A stretch of DNA of 64,000 nucleotides from Natronoglomus mannanivorans (GTDB lineage Archaea > Halobacteriota > Halobacteria > Halobacteriales > Natrialbaceae). The notes beneath the pieces were generated by a model. The model was not told where the DNA came from, did no database searches, and was given only the letters and a program-made list of their open reading frames with translations. Shown one piece after another: positions 54,100 to 61,980 of this stretch. The translations under genes and the position numbers were made by a program. The stretch spans positions 124,001 through 188,000 of the forward strand of contig JAOPKB010000007.1 of assembly GCA_025517485.1 (NCBI GenBank), read 5' to 3'. The stretch's first letter is position 1. Each line of letters starts with the position of its first letter.

Positions 54100-54206
54100 T
54101 CGCTCGCCGCGCTCGCTCACTCCTCGCGCAAAAATCTGGATCAAAAAGCCGCTCACTGCGTTCGCGGTCAGTTACTGGAACTCCTCGATCAACGCCGGCA
54201 CCACGT
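54100..54206. repeat. Direct repeat copy 1 (etfA 3' end and trailer)
   Basis: 107 bases identical, but for two mismatches, to 54231-54337. It contains the last codons of an etfA-like frame (ALIEEFQ and stop on the minus strand) plus 72 bases of trailer with two T-runs that may terminate transcription. It lies downstream of the intact etfA, 24 bases from the second copy. Confidence 0.9.
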
Positions 54207-54230
54207 GCGACCACCTTTTTCCGCTCGAGT

Positions 54231-54337
54231 TCGCTCGCCGCGCTCGCTCACTCCTCGCGCAAAAATCTGGACCAAAAAGCCGCTCACTGCGTTCGCGGTC
54301 AGTTACTGGAACTCCCCGATCAACGCCGGCACCACGT
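54231..54337. repeat. Direct repeat copy 2 (in etfA 3' end)
   Basis: The copy that includes the true etfA stop (54303) and the trailer up to 54231. Offset to copy 1 is exactly 131 bases, so one tandem duplication event explains both. Confidence 0.9.
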
Positions 54338-55259
54338 CGAAGAGGTCGTCGTGGATCGCGTAATCCGCGATGTCCATGATCGGGGCGTTCGGGTCCGTGT
54401 TGATCGCGACGATCGTATCCGACCCCTTCATACCTGCCACGTGTTGGACCGCACCCGAGATGCCGATCGCGATGTAGACGTCGGGCGTGACGACCTTCCC
54501 CGACTGGCCGACCTGCCGGTTCTTGGGCAGCCAGCCGGCGTCGACGATCGGTCGCGACGAGGAGACGGTCGCCCCGAGCGCGTCGGCCAGCTCGTGGATC
54601 AACTCGAGGTTCTCCTCCTCTTCGATCCCGCGACCGACGCTGACGAGGACGTCGGCGTCGCCGATGTCGACGTCGCCGCCGGCGACCTCCTCGAACCCCG
54701 TGACCGAGGAGCCGATCGCGTCCTCGTCGATCGTCGCGTCGAAGGCCTCGATCGTGGCCTCGCCAGTCCCGCTGGCGCCGGGCCACTCCGCGCCGCGGAT
54801 CGTGACGGCGGCGCGCTCGCCGGTGAGTTCGACGGTCGTCTCGACTTTGCCGCCGTACATCTCGCGGGTCGCGACGAGCGTGTCGCCGTCGACCTCGAGA
54901 TCGACGGTGTCGGTCACGAGCGGCAGGTCGAGTCGGTTCGCGACGGCGGGCGCGTAATCGAGTCCGTTGACGCTGTTGGGTGCGAGCAGGAACTGCGGGG
55001 AGACCTCGTCACAGAGCTGCACGATGGCCTGCGTGTAAACGTCGTGGTTGAACTCCTCGCCGTAGTCGACGGTGTGGACGACGTCGACGCCCTCGCGGTT
55101 CAGTTTCTCGGCGAAGGCGTCGACGGTGCCGCTGATGACCGCGAGGTGGAGGTCGCCGCCGGTCGCGTCGGCGAGGTCCCGCCCGGCGGAGACGAGTTCG
55201 TAGCTGACGTCGCGGAGTTCGCCCCGTCGGTGGTCCGCGATCGCGAGGACGTCCGTCAT
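54303..55259 (-). CDS. etfA: Electron transfer flavoprotein, alpha subunit
   Basis: 318 residues from ATG 55259, overlapping the etfB stop by 4 bases. The C-terminal FAD domain has VSVGRGIEEEENLELI, SSRPIVDAGWLPKNRQVGQSGK and IAIGISGAVQHVAGMKGSDTIVAINTDPNAPI, the classic signature of the family. The complex passes electrons from acyl-CoA or other dehydrogenases to the respiratory quinone pool via ETF oxidoreductase; no fix-type partner is in the window. The in-frame extension to 55625 runs back into etfB in another frame and is not real. Its 3' end is duplicated downstream. Confidence 0.93.
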   Translation of the reverse strand: MTDVLAIADHRRGELRDVSYELVSAGRDLADATGGDLHLAVISGTVDAFAEKLNREGVDVVHTVDYGEEFNHDVYTQAIVQLCDEVSPQFLLAPNSVNGLDYAPAVANRLDLPLVTDTVDLEVDGDTLVATREMYGGKVETTVELTGERAAVTIRGAEWPGASGTGEATIEAFDATIDEDAIGSSVTGFEEVAGGDVDIGDADVLVSVGRGIEEEENLELIHELADALGATVSSSRPIVDAGWLPKNRQVGQSGKVVTPDVYIAIGISGAVQHVAGMKGSDTIVAINTDPNAPIMDIADYAIHDDLFDVVPALIGEFQ

Positions 55260-56056
55260 TGTCCCACCCCCTTCTCGCGAAGAATCGCCGCGAGTTCGCT
55301 GGCGGTCTCCTCGGGGCCGCCCGCGAAGACCGTCGCGTCGCTCTCGCTTTCGGGCACGGACATCCCGGTCAGTCGCAAGTCGCCTTCGACGACGCTCGAG
55401 TCGAGCCCGAGATCCGCCAAACGCTGCACTGTGAGCTCCTTGCGCTGGGCCATCCGAATCCCGCGCAGGCTCGCGTACCGCGGTTCGTTGATCCCCGTCT
55501 GGATGGTCAACACCGCGGGAAGGGAGACGTCGGTGAGTTCCTCGACGCCGCCCTCGAGTTCGCGTCGAACCGATGCGGTGTCTCCCTCCACGTCGAGATC
55601 GAGGCTGTTGACGACGGCGGCCCACTGGAAGTCGACGGCGTCGGCCAGCGAGACGCCGGTCGCCATGAAGCTGTCGTCGCCGGATTGAACGCCGCTGAGG
55701 ACGAGATCGGGGTCCTCATCCTCGACGACGGCCTCGAGTATCGCGGTCTTGGCACCGACGTCGAGCAGGTCGGCGTCCTCGAGGGTGTCGTCCCAGACGC
55801 GGATCGCGCGGTCGGCCCCTTTAGCGAGCGCCTGACGGATGGTTTGCTCGCAGTCTTCGGGGCCGATGGTCACCGTGACGACGTCGACCTCGTCCTCGCC
55901 GATCGCTTCGGCGATCTGGACGGCCTCTTCGATGGCGTAGTCGTCCCACTCGTTGAGATCGGCGCCGAGGTACCGCTCGTCGATCGCGGTGCCCTCGATC
56001 TCGAACTCGTCTTCGACGGTCGCTACCTCTTTGACCGTAACGAGAACTTTCATCAT
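55256..56056 (-). CDS. etfB: Electron transfer flavoprotein, beta subunit
   Basis: 266 residues from ATG 56056 (MMKVLVTVKEV; the second Met is equally good). It carries the AMP-binding domain with ALAKGADRAIRV (about 84) and the family loop LLSGVQSGDDS-like VLSGVQSGDDSFMATG, then the C-terminal arm EPRYASLRGIRMAQRKEL that embraces the alpha subunit. First gene of the etfBA operon. The frame continues upstream to 56197 but without family character. Confidence 0.93.
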   Translation of the reverse strand: MMKVLVTVKEVATVEDEFEIEGTAIDERYLGADLNEWDDYAIEEAVQIAEAIGEDEVDVVTVTIGPEDCEQTIRQALAKGADRAIRVWDDTLEDADLLDVGAKTAILEAVVEDEDPDLVLSGVQSGDDSFMATGVSLADAVDFQWAAVVNSLDLDVEGDTASVRRELEGGVEELTDVSLPAVLTIQTGINEPRYASLRGIRMAQRKELTVQRLADLGLDSSVVEGDLRLTGMSVPESESDATVFAGGPEETASELAAILREKGVGQ

Positions 56057-56251
56057 CGACAATTGCGGTCGCGTGCCCCCTAAACGTTTCCAAAATTCGA
56101 ATTCGTGTGCGTACAGTTGTTTTCTTTCTCGAGTCCGACGGCGACTCGCGACACCGGTATGCCAGGGTACTCGTCGAGACTCGAGGCTCCCGTCCACGAA
56201 TCGCTTAACCGTTCCGCAAGCGGTTTAACGGTTCCACGGGTAGTACACGGC

Positions 56252-56755
56252 ATGGCAGACTGTCCACTCGCCGACGACTGTCCGAGCTTCTCAGAGCACA
56301 TCCCCGGGATGGGGTGTCAACACTACGGAGACCGCGGTGGCAAGGAGTGGTGTAACCACTACAGCCAGCCGATTCAGGACCTCAAGACCCAGCCGGTCAA
56401 GCCCGGCGAGGAGGTCGTCGTCGACGTCGAGGACATCCACGAGAGCGGCGCCGGTGTCGGCCGCACCGACGACGGCTTCATCGTGATGGTCGACGGTATC
56501 CTGCCCGACGCCCGCGCTCGCGTCGAGATTACGCGGGTCCACAGCAATCACGCTCGTGCCGAGGAACTCGAGCGACTTCCGATGGATGGAGAGGACCCAG
56601 AAGGGGACGCGGACTCGGACTCGGACGACGCCGACAGCAGCGCCGATGAGGAGGCCACAGACGAAGACGACGGCGATGGTGAGGAAGAAGAGGAGACCAG
56701 ATCGTCCCTCCAGCGCGAACGTCTCGGCAGTCGCGAGAACTTCTGGGGCTCCTGA
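56252..56755 (+). CDS. TRAM-domain protein with Cys-rich N-terminus
   Basis: 167 residues from ATG 56252. Residues 1-40 contain Cys at about 4, 10, 22 and 34 (DCPLADDC, GMGCQHYG, EWCNHY), enough for one metal site. A TRAM domain follows at about 48-105 (PGEEVVVDVEDIHESGAGVGRTDDGFIVMV and VEITRVHSNHARAEEL), a small RNA-binding beta barrel. The last 60 residues are acidic low complexity with a final basic-ended LGSRENFWGS. Small TRAM proteins of archaea act as RNA chaperones; that role is likely here. Stands alone, divergent from etfB. Confidence 0.85.
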   Translation: MADCPLADDCPSFSEHIPGMGCQHYGDRGGKEWCNHYSQPIQDLKTQPVKPGEEVVVDVEDIHESGAGVGRTDDGFIVMVDGILPDARARVEITRVHSNHARAEELERLPMDGEDPEGDADSDSDDADSSADEEATDEDDGDGEEEEETRSSLQRERLGSRENFWGS

Positions 56756-57023
56756 TCGCCGCGCGAACGACTGGACAGTCTCGACGCGAGCCATCGCTGT
56801 TTTTCCTCTCTTCCTCTCTTCCTCTCTTTGGTCCGTTGGGCCGTTTTCGTTTCGTCACTCGACCACGGTAACAGGACAGGGTCACCCGTTCCCATTGGAT
56901 CTATCCTGCTGGTCTCGTGAGGACGACCGTGGAAGCTTTGAGGCCGCCGAAGCCACGTGTAGGCATGTACGTGAACGGGACGGGAGTCGCGACGCAGTCC
57001 GTGACCGCTCGGAGGCACTCCTC

Positions 57024-57482
57024 GTGATCGACGACGCCGAAACCCTGCTCGAGGAGATCGGGTTCGATCCCGAGGCGAGCGTCCTCACACGGCGACAGGC
57101 GCAGGTCCTCGCGTTTCGCGAACGCGGACTCTCCCAGGCCGCCATCGCCGACCGGCTCGGCACCTCTCGAGCGAACGTCTCCTCGATCGAGGGGAGCGCT
57201 CGTGATAACGTTCGCAAGGCCCACGAGACGGTCGCGTTCGCCGAAGCGTTGCAGGCGCCGGTCCGGGTCCGCATCTCGGCGGGAACGGATCTCTACGACG
57301 TTCCCGGACAAGTCTACGACGCGTGCGACGAGGCCGGCGTCAAAGTAAAGCACACCGCGCCAGACCTGATGAAGGTGATAAGCGACGGGGCGGGTGACGC
57401 GGTAAGTGGTCGGCAGGTCGCCGCTGACTTCGTCGTCGGCGTCACCGCTGAAGGGGGAGTTCGTGTGCGTCGGTCGGAGTAG
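57024..57482 (+). CDS. tfx: Tfx family DNA-binding protein
   Basis: 152 residues from a GTG at 57024. The N-terminal helix-turn-helix is LTRRQAQVLAFRERGLSQAAIADRLGTSRANVSSIEG (about 19-55) and the second half is a small alpha/beta domain (PVRVRISAGTDLYDVPGQVYDACDEAGVKVKHTAPDLMKV). This matches Tfx, first described in a methanogen as binding DNA of a molybdenum-related operon. Its haloarchaeal target is unknown. The upstream frame overlaps the TRAM gene antisense and is not coding. Confidence 0.8.
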   Translation: MIDDAETLLEEIGFDPEASVLTRRQAQVLAFRERGLSQAAIADRLGTSRANVSSIEGSARDNVRKAHETVAFAEALQAPVRVRISAGTDLYDVPGQVYDACDEAGVKVKHTAPDLMKVISDGAGDAVSGRQVAADFVVGVTAEGGVRVRRSE

Positions 57483-57604
57483 GTCGACACACGAACTCCT
57501 GACCAGACCCTGATCGGATCGTCTCCCGCCGCCGTCTCCGGACGGTCGCTTGCCCCTTGCCCCTGTCCCCGGAAGATTTGTACACCGCGTCCGTTGGGTC
57601 GCGC

Positions 57605-58402
57605 ATGGAACTCGAACTCGACGGTAACAGTGCACTCGTGACGGCAAGCTCGAGCGGTCTTGGTCTGGCGAGCGCGACCGCGCTCGCGGACGAGGGCGTC
57701 GACGTCGCGATCTGCGGTCGCGACGAGGATCGACTGGCCGACGCGAAGGCACAGATCGAAGACGCCACGGGCGACGACGGCGGTGCGGTCCTCGCGCACC
57801 CGACCGACGTGACCGACCCCGACGAGGTCGAGGCGCTGGTCGAAGCGACGGTCGCAGAGTTCGGCGGCCTCGATCACCTCGTCACGAGCGCCGGCGGCCC
57901 GCCGAGTACGACCTTCCTCGAGACGACCGAGCGCCAGTGGTACGAGGCCTACGACCAGCTGGTGATGAGTCTCGTCTGGACGATCGAGAACGCCCACCCG
58001 CACCTCCTCGAGTCGGACGCGGGTAGCATCGTCTGTATCACTTCGAAGTCGGTCCAGGAGGTCATCGACGGCCTCATGCTCTCGAACTCGGTCCGGCGGA
58101 GCGTCATCGGGCTCGTGAAGACGATCTCGCGGGAGTTCGCCCCGGAGATCCGCGCGAACGCGGTGCTCCCGGGAACGGTCGAGACACCTCGAATCGAAGA
58201 ACTGGTCGAGGCTCGCGTCGAGGACGGCACGTACGACGACTACGAACAGGGGCTCGCCGAGATGGCGAGCGACATTCCGGTCGACCGGATCGGCGACCCG
58301 CGGGAGCTGGGTGACGTCGTCGCGTTCCTCTCGAGTGAGCGTGCGAGCTACGTCAACGGTGCGTCGATTCCGATCGACGGCGGGTCGATGCGGAGCGTCT
58401 GA
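57605..58402 (+). CDS. Atypical SDR oxidoreductase (cd05344 type)
   Basis: 265 residues. The N-terminal Rossmann fold has TASSSGLGLASATAL (about 13-27) in place of TGxxxGIG. The active-site segment that normally reads YxxxK is LSNSVRRSVIGLVK (about 165), so both catalytic Tyr and Lys are replaced (Ser and Arg). The body motif GGPPSTTFLETTERQWYEAYD and the INGASIPIDGG-like C-terminus are as in the short-chain dehydrogenases. These are features of the SDR subgroup that lacks the standard tetrad. Activity cannot be predicted. Confidence 0.83.
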   Translation: MELELDGNSALVTASSSGLGLASATALADEGVDVAICGRDEDRLADAKAQIEDATGDDGGAVLAHPTDVTDPDEVEALVEATVAEFGGLDHLVTSAGGPPSTTFLETTERQWYEAYDQLVMSLVWTIENAHPHLLESDAGSIVCITSKSVQEVIDGLMLSNSVRRSVIGLVKTISREFAPEIRANAVLPGTVETPRIEELVEARVEDGTYDDYEQGLAEMASDIPVDRIGDPRELGDVVAFLSSERASYVNGASIPIDGGSMRSV

Positions 58403-58438
58403 GGCGGTTCGACGGGACGGCTCGTCGGATCGAACCGA

Positions 58439-59446
58439 CTACCGACCGCCGACACCGGGCGTCGACGTTGGCATCCGTTTGTGCTGGGTCCGTCTGTATC
58501 GGTCGGCGATCTCTCGAGCGGTCTCGTAGTCGAGCCGGACGTTCTGGGCGGCCGTCTCGACGTCTTCGTTTCGGTCGACGAGTCGCTCGAGGAACGGATC
58601 GATTTCGTCGTAAGAGGCGCCGAGTTCGTCCGCGTCGGTCTGGCTGGCCCAGAACCCGGCGGTCGGTTCCTTGCCGACGATCCGTTTGGGGAGTCCGAGG
58701 TGTTTGGCGAGCGCGCGCACTTCCGTCTTGTAGAGGTCGCCGATCGGGTACAGATCCGCAGCGCCGTCGCCGTACTTCGTGAAGTAGCCGAGCAGCCGCT
58801 CCGACCGGTTGGCGGTGCCCAGAACGAGATGCGACGAGCGGTTGGCCGCGTAGTAGAGACAGCACATCCGCAGTCGAGCGACGAGGTTGCCGATCGCTCG
58901 CCGTTCCTCGATCGGGCCGACGCCGGAGTTAGAACCAGTACCGGGCTCGGATTCGAACGCCGATTCCGCTCCCGACTCGGATTCCGGACGCGAGTTGGCG
59001 TTCGAGTTCGAGGGTGGTCCTGCGTCCGTCGACGTCTCGTGCGGCCCGATTGCGGGCGCAATCGTGTCCGTGAACAGCCCGACGAGCGGCCGCAGGTGGA
59101 CTTCCCGATACTCGATTCCCATGCCCTTCGCGATCGTTCGAGCGTCGTTGACGTCGAGCGCGTCCGATTTGTTGCAGGGAAGCCCCAGTCCGACCACGCG
59201 ATCGTTTCCGAGCGCCTCGATCGCCAGTGCGGTCGTCAGCGTCGAGTCGATTCCACCGCTCATCGCGACGATGACGCCGTCTGCGCCAGCCTCTTCGACG
59301 GCAGTTTCGATGGACGAGATGACGTTCGCACCGACGTCTGCAGCGGCGGCTTCGCTCGTGAGGAAGGTGTCGTCCGACCGCACAGCACAATTCTGGATGT
59401 TCGTCCCAGTATCACCGGATATCGACTTGGTGCTGAATTCTTTCAC
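58439..59446 (-). CDS. nadE: NAD+ synthetase
   Basis: 335 residues if started at GTG 59446, which lies about 27 bases after a TATA box (59471-59478), implying a leaderless mRNA; ATG 59458 would add four residues. It has the ATP pyrophosphatase loop SGGIDST (about 63), GNLVARLRMCCLYYAANRSSHLVLGTANRSE, and the KYGDGAADLYPIGDLYKTEVRALA segment of the family, which amidates deamido-NAD. A low-complexity Ser/Asn/Glu insert of about 45 residues (135-180) interrupts the fold before the GPIEERRAIGN helix. Ammonia- rather than glutamine-dependent, as no glutaminase domain is present. Confidence 0.9.
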   Translation of the reverse strand: MKEFSTKSISGDTGTNIQNCAVRSDDTFLTSEAAAADVGANVISSIETAVEEAGADGVIVAMSGGIDSTLTTALAIEALGNDRVVGLGLPCNKSDALDVNDARTIAKGMGIEYREVHLRPLVGLFTDTIAPAIGPHETSTDAGPPSNSNANSRPESESGAESAFESEPGTGSNSGVGPIEERRAIGNLVARLRMCCLYYAANRSSHLVLGTANRSERLLGYFTKYGDGAADLYPIGDLYKTEVRALAKHLGLPKRIVGKEPTAGFWASQTDADELGASYDEIDPFLERLVDRNEDVETAAQNVRLDYETAREIADRYRRTQHKRMPTSTPGVGGR

Positions 59447-59470
59447 GGCTAGAAACAAACATTCGTATCG

Positions 59471-59478
59471 TATATAAG
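59471..59478 (-). promoter_or_regulatory. TATA box of nadE
   Basis: CTTATATA on the minus strand, about 27 bases before GTG 59446, in a locally AT-rich region (59455-59510). Confidence 0.6.
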
Positions 59479-59613
59479 CCTAATCCTTAAAGAATAATTA
59501 GTTGTGATGTGGCGCGTGATCGACGAGGAACTGATCGGTCTCGCGAGTGGATGAATGTACCATTCTCAGGAGAACAACACTGGAGATCGCACGAACCGGT
59601 GCACTCGACCGAC

Positions 59614-59925
59614 TCACCAGGTCTCGATCCGTCCCTCGCGAACGTCTTCGGCGCACCCCTCGCAATCGGGATGGCCGGATTCGTAACACGCCGGCCGCCA
59701 CTCGTCGTCCAACAGCGCTGCTCGTCGTTCGGCGTGTCGCCGACAGACGATCTTCGCTCGACCCTCTTCGTCGGTCGGAAGCCCACTCACGTTCTTCGCG
59801 GACACGTACGCCGCTCGAGCGTCGTCGAGCTGTCTGTCCGTCGAACGACGAAACTCCTCGTACTGCTGGCCCGCCTCCTGTAGCGTCGTGCGGAGGAGTC
59901 GCTCGAGTCGTCGCCGGTCTGCCAT
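59614..59925 (-). CDS. DUF7091 family protein
   Basis: 103 residues. The ending GHPDCEGCAEDVREGRIETW and the centre GLPTDEEGRAKIVCRRHAERRA match the small haloarchaeal family called DUF7091. Several cysteines (CRRH, CYESGHPDCEGC) could form a metal site. Helical N-terminus. Function unknown. It faces away from the rpa operon. Confidence 0.75.
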   Translation of the reverse strand: MADRRRLERLLRTTLQEAGQQYEEFRRSTDRQLDDARAAYVSAKNVSGLPTDEEGRAKIVCRRHAERRAALLDDEWRPACYESGHPDCEGCAEDVREGRIETW

Positions 59926-60120
59926 TACTCTCGCCTACGGTTGCTTCACTCATAGGTTCGTCGCCATCTCGTGTCGCTGTCGTACTCACCTCTTCACGCG
60001 AGTCACCGCCGCTCGATGGCACTCGTTCAGTTTCACTCGGTACCGAAACCGGCCGTCGAACCGTCTCGCAGTCGATCGGTTTTTGCCGCCCCCGAATTCA
60101 CTTTCACTCCGGTCCCGGAG

Positions 60121-60130
60121 CTTTAAATAC
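60121..60130 (+). promoter_or_regulatory. TATA box of the rpa operon
   Basis: CTTTAAATAC is centred about 26 bases before the ATG at 60151, the spacing used by other apparently leaderless genes in the window. It therefore predicts that the rpa mRNA begins at a tiny upstream ORF and not at rpa itself. Confidence 0.6.
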
Positions 60131-60150
60131 CATCGGGCGCGAAGTTCGAC

Positions 60151-60183
60151 ATGCCTCCCATTGATACACAGGCGGAGGCGTGA
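60151..60183 (+). CDS. Leaderless 10-residue upstream ORF before rpa
   Basis: ATG at 60151 opens a frame of ten codons (MPPIDTQAEA) ending TGA at 60181-60183, four bases before the rpa ATG. Its start coincides with the predicted transcription start. It also contains both arms of a hairpin that would cover the rpa Shine-Dalgarno. Translation is inferred, not shown. Confidence 0.45.
   Translation: MPPIDTQAEA
60153..60179 (+). promoter_or_regulatory. Hairpin hiding the rpa Shine-Dalgarno
   Basis: GCCTCC (60153-60158) can pair with GGAGGC (60174-60179), leaving a 15-base loop. The right arm contains GGAGG, nine bases before the rpa ATG and complementary to the 16S rRNA CCUCC, so pairing would block ribosome entry. 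Confidence 0.5.
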
Positions 60184-60187
60184 CACA

Positions 60188-61117
60188 ATGAGCGACGTAC
60201 GACAACACGCGGACGACATACACGACCAGTTTTCGGACCACCTCGACGTCGATATCGACGACGTCGAGCAGCGCCTGACCACCCTCGTCGACGAGTACAA
60301 AGTTCCCATGGACGAGGCCCGGCGCAGCGTCACCAACCACTACCTCGAGGAGGCGGGCCTCGAGCGCGAGGACATCGCCGGCGGCGGCAGCGAAGCGGCG
60401 AACGTCGAGGACGTCGACGAACCAGAACAGTGGATCGACCTCACCGCGAAGGTCATCGAACTCTGGGAGCCCCGCAGCGACTCCATCGCGCAGGTGGGTC
60501 TGCTGGGCGACCCCACAGGGACGATCAAGTTCACCAAGTGGGCCAAATCCGACCTCCCATCACTCGAGGAAGGCGGCGTCTACAGCTTACAGAACGTCGT
60601 CACCGACGAGTACCAGGGTCGGTACTCGGTCAAACTCAACAGCACGACCGTCGTCGAAGAACTCGACGAGGAACTCGAGGTCGGCGACGACACCTCCGAA
60701 GTCGAGGGTGCGCTGGTGGACATGCAAAGCGGCAGCGGGCTGATCAAGCGCTGTCCGAAAGACGACTGCACGCGCGTGCTCCAGAACGGCCGCTGTAACG
60801 AACACGGCGAAGTCGAAGGCGAGTTCGACCTCCGCATCAAGGGCGTCCTCGACGACGGGATCGACGCCCACGAGGTCATCTTCGACAAGGACGCCACCGA
60901 GGAGCTGACCGGAATCAGCCTCGAGGAAGCGAAAGACATGGCGATGGACGCGCTGGACACGACCGTCGTCGCCGACGAAATCATCGAGAAGATCGTCGGC
61001 ACTTACTACCGCATCGAGGGACCGACCTTCGGCCGCTACGTCCTCGCGGACAACGTCGAGGAACTCGACGGGCCGGTCGATGCGGAAGCCCTGCTGATCA
61101 AAGCGAGGTCGATGTAA
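60188..61117 (+). CDS. Single-stranded DNA-binding protein RPA (one OB fold plus zinc finger)
   Basis: 309 residues from ATG 60188. The N-terminal 65 residues are helical (QRLTTLVDEYKVPMDEARRSVTN). An OB fold covers about 78-175 (WIDLTAKVIELWEPRSDSIAQVGLLGD...TIKFTKW). A zinc finger CPKDDC..CNEHG sits at about 196-215, then the C-terminal domain. The layout and size are those of the haloarchaeal RPA3 type (single OB fold). It binds single-stranded DNA in replication and repair. It is followed by its partner gene one base after the stop codon. The leader is described separately. Confidence 0.9.
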   Translation: MSDVRQHADDIHDQFSDHLDVDIDDVEQRLTTLVDEYKVPMDEARRSVTNHYLEEAGLEREDIAGGGSEAANVEDVDEPEQWIDLTAKVIELWEPRSDSIAQVGLLGDPTGTIKFTKWAKSDLPSLEEGGVYSLQNVVTDEYQGRYSVKLNSTTVVEELDEELEVGDDTSEVEGALVDMQSGSGLIKRCPKDDCTRVLQNGRCNEHGEVEGEFDLRIKGVLDDGIDAHEVIFDKDATEELTGISLEEAKDMAMDALDTTVVADEIIEKIVGTYYRIEGPTFGRYVLADNVEELDGPVDAEALLIKARSM

Positions 61118-61118
61118 C

Positions 61119-61757
61119 ATGAGTCAGGCACAACTCACCCGCGAAGTCGCACGTCGCGTCTTCGCCTCCGAATTCAACGATTCGACGTACTCCTTCAAGG
61201 AGAGCGACGACGAACGCGCACCGAACTACGCACTCTTGCCGACCGGCGACCGCGCGAACCGCGTGTTCATCGTCGGCACCTTAACCGAGACCGAGGACGT
61301 CGGCGACGAGAGCGAGTACTGGCGCGGCCGCGTCGTCGACCCGACGGGGACGTTCTTCGTCTACGCCGGCCAGTACCAGCCCGAAGCCGCCTCGGTGCTC
61401 CGGGACACCGAACCGCCGGCGTACGTCGCCATCGTCGGCAAACCGCGGACCTACGAGACCGACGACGGCAGCGTCAACGTCTCGGTCCGACCGGAGACGA
61501 TCGCCATCGTCGACGACGACACTCGCGACCGCTGGGTCGTCGAAACCGCAGAACGCACCCTCGATCGCATCGAAGCCTTCGAGGAGTGGGACGCCGAGCA
61601 AGAAGCTCCCGAAGGGGCGAGTACGGCACCCGGCAACGAGTACGCCCAGATGGCTCGCGAACGGTACGACTCGCCCGTCGAAAACTACCGTCGAGATGTG
61701 ATTCAGGCTCTCGAGAGTCTCGAGGACGTCGATACGGAAGCCCAAGCGTCGGTCTGA
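61119..61757 (+). CDS. RPA-associated protein (COG3390)
   Basis: 212 residues, ATG 61119 placed one base after the rpa stop. It has an OB-like domain (about 45-135, RVFIVGTLTETEDVGDESEYWRGRVVDPTGTFFVYAGQYQPEA) characteristic of the haloarchaeal RPA-associated family. The C-terminal 70 residues are acidic helical. Co-transcription with rpa fits its known role as RPA partner. A 15-bp inverted repeat and a T-run follow. Confidence 0.88.
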   Translation: MSQAQLTREVARRVFASEFNDSTYSFKESDDERAPNYALLPTGDRANRVFIVGTLTETEDVGDESEYWRGRVVDPTGTFFVYAGQYQPEAASVLRDTEPPAYVAIVGKPRTYETDDGSVNVSVRPETIAIVDDDTRDRWVVETAERTLDRIEAFEEWDAEQEAPEGASTAPGNEYAQMARERYDSPVENYRRDVIQALESLEDVDTEAQASV

Positions 61758-61801
61758 GTTCGAATTCGAATTCGACTCCGACGACTTTCGAATTCGAACT
61801 C
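61756..61801 (+). terminator. Inverted repeat at the rpa operon end
   Basis: GAGTTCGAATTCGAA (61756-61770) and its exact complement TTCGAATTCGAACTC (61787-61801) form a 15-bp stem with a 16-base loop immediately at the stop codon. A run of six T (about 61865) follows further on. Confidence 0.55.
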
Positions 61802-61980
61802 GAACGATCGATCGCAAACCCACCACCGATCGAAACCACCAACCACCACCTCACGATCGGCTCCGTTTTTTGCGCGCCCGTCCACGCGACGTGAGCGGCT
61901 GCCAACACTCGCTCTCCGTTCGGAACCCACACGTCCGTCTGACTAACTGTTAAGTACGCCGACGGCCCACTATACAGGAA

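Noticed and set aside
54172..54786. Alternative frame of etfA ending in copy 1 of the repeat
   Set aside because: It is a shifted, Arg-rich frame that reads into the duplicated etfA end; only the frame ending at 54303 has the ETF signature.
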